NCBI GenBank assembly: GCA_023212725.1
Contig: JALBYF010000012.1
Coordinates: 1 to 64,000, forward strand
DNA: 64,000 nucleotides
Reading direction: 5' to 3'
Source of the DNA: Tranzscheliella williamsii
Lineage: Eukaryota; Basidiomycota; Ustilaginomycetes; Ustilaginales; Ustilaginaceae
Below are positions 1-7,027 of this stretch, in pieces (position 1 is the stretch's first letter; each line of letters begins with the position of its first letter). The notes under the pieces were generated by a model that was not told the DNA's origin, made no database searches, and was given only the letters and a program-made list of their open reading frames with translations. The position numbers were made by a program, and so were the translations under genes.

Positions 1-407
1 GTCTGTAGTCACGCACACTGGCGACTAGCAAAGGTAAACTGCTCTTCGAACATAGTTCAACGTGAGCTCGCCATTCACGATAGCGAGTACCCTAGCCTCA
101 CTCTCCCTCAACGTTTCGCTAACTCGTTTATATACCTGCGCGAGGACAGCACAAGCGTGCAGCGAATCAAGGGGAGCGAACTCGCTGCAAAAATTGGACC
201 AAGCAAGTGTCGCCCTCGACGAACGTCTGGCTGGAATACTCAGCAATGCCCTAAGCAGATGTGTCCAGCAGACCAAGGGCGACGTCAAGACGAGTACGAT
301 GCATATAAGAACAGCAACAATTGACCGATCCAGAATGACCGGCACCAACACACTTCAAGCCTTCTGCAGCCCCGACCAACTCACATCTCACAAAACTCTC
401 TCACACG
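1..407. other. Left edge, no recognised gene
   Basis: Plus frame 1 is open from base 1 to a stop at 322-324, so a reading frame may enter from outside the window. Frame 2 is open over most of 29-463 but has no ATG near its start. Neither translation gave a family I recognise. A short piece of frame 2 (KLDQASVALDERLAGIL) faintly recalls retrotransposon Gag proteins. Because an LTR-like sequence lies at 1407, a degraded Gag remnant is possible but not shown. Confidence 0.3.
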
Positions 408-1394
408 ATGACACCTCCTCCCGTAGATGCACCTCTGTCCGAGAACCCTCCAAATTCTCCTGAACACAGCCCCACAGAAGCACCCAATCATGTAAATGAG
501 AACGCCACCATCAACGACGTACCCGATGCGAGAGCCGACGATGCCAACGACAACTCTGGTATTTTCGAAAGCCTCGTCATTCCCGCACAAACTGATCCGC
601 CTCGCCAACGGGGCCCACCGATACTTCACTCACCCAGTCTAACGAGAACCAGGGCCAAACAGATGCCACCTGGCTTCTACAGACGCAAGACACAACCTGG
701 AACGAGCGGAGCCTACACAGACTGGGCAAGAGGTTCCAACAATAGAGACCATGGTGAAGGACCCTCCGTTTATGGACGACAACCCGGTGACCATTGGACC
801 AAAGCGCCAAGGGGTTGGACTACCTGTGAACGATGCCGACGAAAGGATGCTCACTGTCTTCCGTCTCGACGTGCACTGTCCGAAAAGTGCGAACGCTGCG
901 AAACCGACAGGAAGACATGCTCCAAAGATAAGTCCAAGAACTCAAAGGCTGCCCTAGCTGCGAAATTTGAGCGAATTCGAGCCCGCGCAATACGAGAGAC
1001 ACGTCAAGAGGCCAACAAGGAACTCGATCTCTGCAGGAAGACGAAGCACCTCAAGATGCAACAACTCAGTGAGTGCCGTACGATGATCCAGATCTACTCA
1101 GCGAAAATGAGGAAATCCCTCCTTGCCAGAGACTATGCAGAATGTCTCCTCACTCTCGACGACTGCGACCGCCTTGGAAGCAACCTCGGAAACGACACAA
1201 GGGACGAAAGTTACGGTCGACGCCCTTCTCCGATTTATGATGATTGCCCCGACCGATCAGACGGTGACACAGATGACGACGACGATGATGCCCAAATGGA
1301 TCTCGACACTGAGGCATCCGACAGCGACCATGCCGATGACTACCAAGAGTCGCGCCGCCCCTCAAGCAAAGGTAAAGGACGCGCTCGAGGATAA
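408..1394 (+). CDS. Hypothetical Cys-rich protein with Zn2Cys6-like spacing
   Basis: The ORF encodes 328 residues from the ATG at 408. Cysteines 140, 143, 150, 161, 164 and 171 have the spacing C-X2-C-X6-C-X10-C-X2-C-X6-C with basic residues between the second and third Cys. This fits the fungal binuclear Zn2Cys6 cluster, although such clusters usually sit near the N-terminus and here it is central. A charged, probably helical stretch follows (about 178-260), then an Asp-rich acidic run (about 280-315) and a basic KGKGRARG end. The first 130 residues are Pro/Asn/Asp-rich and look disordered. The stop codon lies a few bases before a polypurine tract and an LTR-like sequence, so the ORF may belong to a retroelement rather than being a host transcription factor. 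No family could be assigned. Confidence 0.5.
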   Translation: MTPPPVDAPLSENPPNSPEHSPTEAPNHVNENATINDVPDARADDANDNSGIFESLVIPAQTDPPRQRGPPILHSPSLTRTRAKQMPPGFYRRKTQPGTSGAYTDWARGSNNRDHGEGPSVYGRQPGDHWTKAPRGWTTCERCRRKDAHCLPSRRALSEKCERCETDRKTCSKDKSKNSKAALAAKFERIRARAIRETRQEANKELDLCRKTKHLKMQQLSECRTMIQIYSAKMRKSLLARDYAECLLTLDDCDRLGSNLGNDTRDESYGRRPSPIYDDCPDRSDGDTDDDDDDAQMDLDTEASDSDHADDYQESRRPSSKGKGRARG

Positions 1395-1398
1395 GTCG

Positions 1399-1406
1399 AA
1401 GGGGAG
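1399..1406 (+). other. Polypurine tract next to the LTR
   Basis: The purine run AAGGGGAG lies directly before TGTTAG. In copia-type elements the polypurine tract that primes plus-strand synthesis sits exactly there, just upstream of the 3' LTR. Confidence 0.4.
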
Positions 1407-1671
1407 TGTTAGGATTTGCAAGCCATACGCTGCGACTTCCCCTCTTGCACGATAAAACAAGTCTTGTGCCCGAAAGTTTCCATGCGTCACATCAAAGAAA
1501 ATTCTATGCAATGTACATATTCAACTTCACTTCTCACCCCAAACCTTAGCTACTACTTCATGTATATAAACTCAGACGAGACGGAGCCCCCAAAGCTTCA
1601 CCTCACCGAGCAATTTATCTTTAAACCTTTCGACTTCGACAGTGAACTACAAACGGATAGTATTGACTTCA
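1407..1671 (+). mobile_element. Putative copia-type LTR (3' or solo)
   Basis: The 265-bp stretch starts with TGTTAG and ends with CA, as copia LTRs do. It contains a TATA-like box (TATATAAAC from about 1563) and is more AT-rich than its surroundings. It is preceded by a polypurine tract and carries no convincing coding sequence. No second LTR, integrase or reverse transcriptase is present in the window, so this is either the 3' LTR of an element extending or truncated to the left, or a solo LTR. The boundaries come only from terminal motifs; target-site duplications could not be checked. Confidence 0.5.
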
Positions 1672-2077
1672 TTTGGTACCAGTAACCGCTGCGCTAAGGT
1701 GACGTCTGCGTGACGCCAATATCTAATACTTCCGCCCGCCGCCATGCCGTCACGTGTGCAAAGCCGTCACAAAGAGATCTAACATTTCCTTTTTCCCGCC
1801 AGCAGCATCGCCACGCATTGTTGGACGTCTCTGCCGCCGAAGCCTTGAATGCGTCGTTTCCACAATTCCATGCCGTAAATCACCGACCGCCGCCGGGCGG
1901 CGCAGGCACTGTTAGCATTCACATTGTGGTTGCATTTCTGCGCAGTGGAACGGCTGCTAGAGGCTAAACTCGTGCTCCAACTGAGCAGGCTGTGCAACAA
2001 TGCAATAAGAGCAGGGTCCGGATTGGTGGCTTGCTGTCCTTCCCCCAGCTGCCTTCCTTTTTTCTCCTACCCTGACC
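1672..2077. other. Intergenic, likely promoter of the 2078 gene
   Basis: About 400 bases without a supported ORF lie between the LTR and the next start codon. A pyrimidine-rich stretch precedes the ATG at 2078. The start (TTTGGTACCAG) resembles the beginning of a primer-binding site, but the following bases do not match a tRNA 3' end. Confidence 0.4.
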
Positions 2078-3938
2078 ATGCCCGCCCGCAGAGCTCCCTG
2101 TGCTGGCTGTAGCCCCAGCCAGGTGGTGACTTCGGTTCCTAGTACGATCACAACTACCTTGTGTCCCCCTTCATCAGAGGCAACAAGGCGGCCTTTTCCA
2201 TCTCCCACCCCCGCAGAGACGGAGGCTGCGAGCGGAAACGGTACCGCCCACGAACTGGGTCCATTGGCCACGACTGCCGCATCTGCAATTGTTACCCCCG
2301 CCGAGTATGTGGGCCAGTCGGCACGGTGCGCGTGCTCGCTGGCGTGGGGCGCTGCCCTGCCGGGGTCGGTGCCCAGCCGCGGCGGCGATTTTGCTGCGTA
2401 AGTTGCGCCTCTTCCGCTTGTCGTGGACACGCAGCTAACGTGCTCGCGAACCTATATCTATCTGCAGGAGCTTGGTGCTGTTCTTTGCGTTTGGGTTGTT
2501 TTTCCTAGTGGGGCTGGCGCGGATGTATCGGTGCGTGCGCAAGTACGCGGTGCTGTGCGTGTTTGCGCCTGCCGTGATGGGGGCGGGCGCGCTGGCGGTG
2601 TGGGCAGCGCTGCGGGCGTGGGTGACACGGCGGCTGGCGGTGACGGTGTCGGGACACGTCGTGGGGCTGCATGCGCTCATCGTGTGCGCGCCGACGCTGA
2701 TTGTCGACTGCACGCTGCAGCTGTTCGGGCTGCTCGCGCGGCGGACGAGTGCCGGCGGCGAGTGGGTCCGGCGTGTGTCGCACGTGGTGCGTGCGGCCAA
2801 CGTGTGCGCGCTGCTGCTGTGTGCGATCTCAGCGAGCGACCTGGACGCGTGTAAGTACGACCCGGGCGCGGTGCGATGTACTGGTGCGGCAGCTGACGGG
2901 GGCTGCGTGCGGCAGTTCTGGCCACCTGGACGGACGACGGCAGTGGATGCGACACGGCGGTGGCGCGCGGGTTGGCGGTGCTGCCGCTGGTGGCGGACTT
3001 TCTCGAGCTGGTGGCGCTGCTGCTGGTGCTTGTGCTGTAAGTAGCGGTGCGAGGCTGCGTGCGGGTGGATGCTGACGCTGTTTTGGCTGCAGGCTGGGGT
3101 ACGCGCGCGTGCGGCACGGGCTGCCGGGAGCGGTGCTGGCGCACGTCGCGCTGGTGGTGCACATGCTCGGCGTGCACTATCTGTGGCGCGCGGTGCGCGA
3201 CTGGGGCGCGCAGGACATGTACCGGCGCGGATGGGAGCGGTGGCGCGGCGGATGCGCGGGCGCCTACATGCTTACCACGCACGACGGCCACCGCACGATC
3301 CGTTGGACGCTCGTCGCCGCCGCTCTCCCGCGCGACGGCGCCGAAGCCCCTTCACTGCTGTACACACTCGGCATCACACCTCTCGTGTAAGTCCTCTGCG
3401 CCGTTGTCGCCCGCTTCTCCCTCTGACGCCTTTTTCCCCTCGCAGGTTCGCCCTGACGCTGGTGTATATGGTCGACATCCCACGCTACCTCGCGCCGCCC
3501 ATTATCACGCTCACGCCGGCGCCGCCGCGCGACGCCCGCTTCGCGCTGGTGTACAACCCCACCGCCGGCAAGATCGAACTCAACAAGGTCGCTTCCCCCC
3601 ACCCCGCGCCCGCCAACGTGAAACCCAACCCACCCAACCCGAAACCCAACCCACCCAACCCACCCAATTCGCCCGCTCAGCCCAAACCTGCCGCCAAACC
3701 CCCCGCTAAGCCAGCCGGCGAGGCCCCGGCAAGCGCTGCCGCCAAGCAGCCGGCTCCCGCCGCCGCGGCGCCGAAGCAGCCTGCCGCGCAGCCCGCGAAA
3801 TTGGCTGCTCCGCCGCAGACGCACTACCGCGTCCGGCGCGGCTGGGGCGGCACCTGGCGGATGGAGCCGGTGGGGCGCGACGGCGCCGGGGCGCGCCTGG
3901 CCAATGCGCTACTCGGCTGGTCGGCGCGCGCTGCCTAG
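2078..3938 (+). CDS. Hypothetical multi-pass (about 7 TM) membrane protein, 5 exons
   Basis: Exons are 2078-2397, 2468-2850, 2916-3036, 3093-3386 and 3446-3938. All four introns (56-70 bp) begin GTAAGT and end in CAG, and the frame is kept across every junction, giving 536 residues. Residues 1-106 are Ser/Thr/Pro/Ala-rich. After that come about seven hydrophobic segments, roughly at 108-127, 133-156, 164-196, 211-230, 249-275, 286-305 and 368-395. A long Pro/Ala/Lys tail follows, with Asn-Pro-Pro repeats and a predicted cytosolic or disordered character. The layout resembles fungal 7-TM families such as RTA1-like or orphan GPCR-like proteins, but I recognise no diagnostic motif. Third-position GC is very high, which produces long antisense ORFs. 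Gene structure is well supported; function is unknown. Confidence 0.75.
3621..3666 (+). repeat. CCCAACCCA-type simple repeat in coding tail
   Basis: Tandem AACCCACCC/AACCCGAAA units inside the last exon of the membrane-protein gene encode Asn-Pro-Pro and Lys-Pro-Asn repeats. Length variation here would stay in frame, because the units are 9 bases. Confidence 0.65.
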
Positions 3939-4138
3939 CTACACTGTCTGCCCCTGTTCAATACGATGTGCTGCGACGGTGAAGTTCTGACGGCTGCGGA
4001 ACCACAAAGACAGGTGCGGATGGGATCGGAGTGTTAGATCGCGGCGATGAATGTAAGATGTGAAGCGCGGCGCGGCGCGGACGGTGGACGTTGGCTCCGT
4101 ACCACGCGGTGTTGGCGCTGCGGTGTAGTGGTAGAGAG

Positions 4139-4504
4139 ATGCACTTGCGCGGAAAGGTGTCGGTGCTTCTGCGCGGCGTTGTGCAGCGGCGGACGTTCGC
4201 AGTGTCGGCGCGGCGAGCCGGTGACCAGCCGGGAACCGACTGGCTCGAGGCGTTCAAGGCGTATTCCGCTGGCGCGCCGGCGGAGGCGGAGGAGGAGGCG
4301 GAGGCGGCGCACACCGCTCGGCTGCGCTTGCACGAGGAGGTCTATGCCGCCCAGCCACAGTCCGACCCTGTGCGCGCGGCCGACCCCACCCGCGACCGGG
4401 CCACCGCCCCGGCCTCCACCACCGCCAACAGCACACCAGCATCCGTGTGGACCGCATCCGCCATGCACCGCGACGCAAACGCACCGGACGAACCCCCCGA
4501 GTAA
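4139..4504 (+). CDS. Small hypothetical protein, probable mitochondrial presequence
   Basis: The ATG at 4139 gives 121 residues. The N-terminus (MHLRGKVSVLLRGVVQRRTF) has Arg/Lys and hydrophobic residues with no acidic residue, which is typical of a mitochondrial targeting peptide. The part after it (about 28-75) is acidic and Ala/Glu-rich and could be helical. The C-terminal third is Thr/Ala/Pro-rich and looks disordered. The frame is open further upstream, but without an ATG. It lies between the membrane-protein gene on the same strand and the convergent CBS-TAF10 gene. No family is recognised, and the call rests on ORF length and the targeting-like start. Confidence 0.45.
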   Translation: MHLRGKVSVLLRGVVQRRTFAVSARRAGDQPGTDWLEAFKAYSAGAPAEAEEEAEAAHTARLRLHEEVYAAQPQSDPVRAADPTRDRATAPASTTANSTPASVWTASAMHRDANAPDEPPE

Positions 4505-4650
4505 TGACGCGGGAACCACACTCCCCGAGTTCAGCATCCAGCACAAGCCCTCCCCGGAATGCCACGGGCGCTGCGGACCGGTCGAGGGCGAGAGGGTACA
4601 ACAGTGCAAGAGGCGTGCGAACTGAATTACAGCAAGGAGAGGGCAGCGGA

Positions 4651-5856
4651 TCAGCGGTAGTATTCGGCGCGGCGAGCGTTGATGCCGTACTCGCCGAGCG
4701 CGGCGGAGAGGTCGTCCATGGTCAGGACGGTGCGCGAGCGATCGCGCGCGCCGGGGCCACCAGCGGCGGCCGCGGCGCCACCAGCAGCCCCCGGCGCCCC
4801 GCGCGGCCTCCCTCCCGGCCCGGCATTGGTCCGGATCCGAGCATACTGGAACGCATCCGCTGCGATATCGCTCACAAACTTCTCGGCCGCCAGTGACAAG
4901 AGCCGCTTCCTGTCGCCGTGTAGAGCGTCCGAGCAACGCACCAGAGAATCAAGACGGAGGACAAAACAGAACAGGTCAGCGGATATGGCCGAGCGATGCC
5001 GAAGGAAACGTAGCCTGTGCGGGAGGGCTTACAGTCGAAGATCGTGGCACTCGAATCCCACCTTTTCGAGGTAAAAGTCGGTGACCTGGTCGGGTATCAA
5101 GGGGGTATAGCCGTCGAGGAGGCGGAGGAACTCGGCCAGCGTCCTGTCTTTGCGGAACTCTTCTTCTTCCCTCCTGGACATACTAGCATTTGGCTGCGAC
5201 GAGGTTGGGTTATTGTTGTGATGGCTGTTGTCATTGTTTGATGGTGCGGCTTGAGTAGCGGTGTTGGGCATGGGCTCATCAGAAGCGGGGTTGGCGGTGG
5301 TGGACTGAGTGGGAGTGGCAGCGCCGGAGCGGTCGGCGGCGTCAAGGCCGCGCCGGGAGACGTACTTGGACAGATCTTCCTGCGTGGCGACGCCGAGCAC
5401 AAATGCACGGCCCGGATCGGTAACAAAGGCGAAGGGATGCGACTGGAGGAAAACTTCGAGCTCGGCGAGGCCGGTGTCAGGCGTAATGACGCTGTAGGTG
5501 GCGGCGGAGCTGGAGTCAGAGCTGGCGAACCTGGTCATCATGGTCGCGACAGGCTCATCGCCCTTTCCCTCGTTTGCTTTCGCTTCGAGACCCTGCACGT
5601 GGACGTAGCCAAGCAGTTTGCGGTTCTTTTCGCTGACCAACGGCAGCTGGGAGTAGTCATGGTCCAAAGCGACGCGAAGCGCAGAGGCGATCGAAGTGGA
5701 ACGCGGAACGGAAATAGCAGGCGGCACCTGCAGGTCGTCTACCGTTGCTCCGCGGTACTTGGCGACGAGCGAGGCCGAGGGAGCCGGAAGCTGCCCCACG
5801 GCAACGGACTGCGGGCCCGAGATGGGCGCCGTAACGGAAGGTAACGAGGCCGACAT
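4651..5856 (-). CDS. CBS-domain protein fused to TFIID/SAGA subunit TAF10
   Basis: The exons are 5856-5033 and 4909-4651. The 123-bp intron begins GTAAGC, has a CTGAC branch site, and ends at the first AG after it. The product is 360 residues. Residues about 30-170 match the fungal CBS-pair protein family (start near VAKYRGATVDDLQ, end near LSKYVSRRG), whose members normally stop there. A linker of about 55 residues rich in Asn/Ser/Thr follows. Residues about 238-360 are TAF10: first histone-fold part RTLAEFLRLLDGY and IPDQVTDFYLEKVGFE, then after the intron RLLSLAAEKFVSDIA and LTMDDLSAALGEYGIN. TAF10 pairs with TAF3/TAF8 in TFIID and SPT7 in SAGA. The loop between its histone-fold helices is enlarged by Gly/Ala/Pro. 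Met226, just before the TAF10 part, could start a TAF10-only product. The longer frame to 5994 has no ATG start. Confidence 0.85.
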
Positions 5857-7027
5857 TCTTGATGACCGATGATGCAAACAGCGACTTGTGCGGTGCCAAC
5901 CTCGATGCTTGCTGCCGTTGCACTGTGCGAGAAAGGCAGATGCAATGTTGAGCACCTGCGTGGACGACAGAGAGGTAGATGAAGAGCAACCCACCTACAC
6001 CTCATGCCCATATGGATGTGATCGCCCTGTTGGCAGCTTGCAGCGTATCCGCAGTGACGCTCTAACAGCGACGGTACAGCGATCACGTGCGCAGCAAATG
6101 CTGTCCCGAATTCCGTTTTCCCCTAAAAGATTTAGAGCAGGCAAGCCCAAGCGCAAAGTTAAGCAAGAAAAGAACGTCAAATAAGCAGAAAGATTGGATG
6201 AGCTGCTTGCTTCTTCTCCCTAACTCATTGACGTTCTCGTATTGTGGGAAGAAGGGGCTGCGTAACCGTACTTTCAACACCTTCTCTTCCTCTATCTCGA
6301 AGAACCAGATCCAATTGCGCCGGCTTTGGCTTGGACGCAAAGAGACGGTCTTCTTGTATTCTTGTTCCTCTCTCCGTGGAGCCAGAATAGGACCTCTGCT
6401 CGTACATTTTATCCGCCGTCTCCCCGTTCCTGTTGCCCCCGTACTGTATCCATTCCACCAGCTGGGCACAACAGACAATAGCGACGCTTTGAATGAGATG
6501 GGCCGATTTTGCGACGTCTTGCTCTGTGTTGAACCGTGGAAGCTAGGAGCTGGCAAACCTTCGGTCGCGGCCATCATGTAGCACGAAGCGAGCACGACGA
6601 TAAACGAAAGGGAGTGAGTGATACAGCGACGCGCGTTTTTACTACGGGAGCGTGTAAATGTGAATGTAAGATTCATTTGAGGGGACGGCTGAACGCGTTG
6701 AGGCGGAGTACGCGTAAATGAGTCGCTTTACGCCATTCGACGCGAAGCAGCGACGCGAAAGAATGCATGGCAGCGACATTCTCAATGGCATTGCTCATAG
6801 TTGGCGACGCTGTCCCACGCTTCACCAAAGTAGCTTCTCTCCCTCTCGTTCTCTCACTGCCACTTGTCACTGCCATCCCCTTCTGCCAAGCGACCAACCG
6901 AATCATCACTTGCCAGGCACTCGGCGTCTTGACCGCGACAAGCAACACAGCCTTGTGCCATTCTGCCGTCGTCTATAGCACATTCGGTGTCAGGCAGAAA
7001 CACTATCCACGCCACGCCAACTTGAGG
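5857..7027. other. Divergent intergenic region (1.2 kb)
   Basis: This lies between the CBS-TAF10 gene (minus) and the bromodomain gene (plus) and probably holds both promoters. It is AT-richer than the flanking genes. A 197-codon minus-strand ORF (6083-6676) and an overlapping 164-codon plus ORF exist, but neither looks like a known family. Pyrimidine-rich stretches occur around 6190-6300. Confidence 0.4.

Noticed and set aside
1672..1710. Possible retrotransposon primer-binding site or tRNA fragment after the LTR
   Set aside because: TGGTACCAG starts like a primer-binding site, but the complement lacks a T-loop and does not match a tRNA 3' end. A cloverleaf could not be folded.
3069..3445. 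Reading the 3069-3938 frame as one exon with a start near 3069
   Set aside because: Bases 3093-3386 belong to another frame that encodes two membrane segments. A GTAAGT...CAG intron at 3387-3445 joins it in frame to the final exon.
5040..5065. tRNA T-arm-like sequence (CTCGAATCCCACC)
   Set aside because: It lies in the TAF10 coding sequence, and no acceptor or anticodon arms surround it.
6083..6676. 197-codon minus ORF with a hydrophobic stretch that could be a signal peptide
   Set aside because: The hydrophobic part begins only after 22 residues. The rest has no domain, and an equally long plus-strand ORF overlaps it. It sits in a divergent promoter. Not impossible as an effector, but unsupported.
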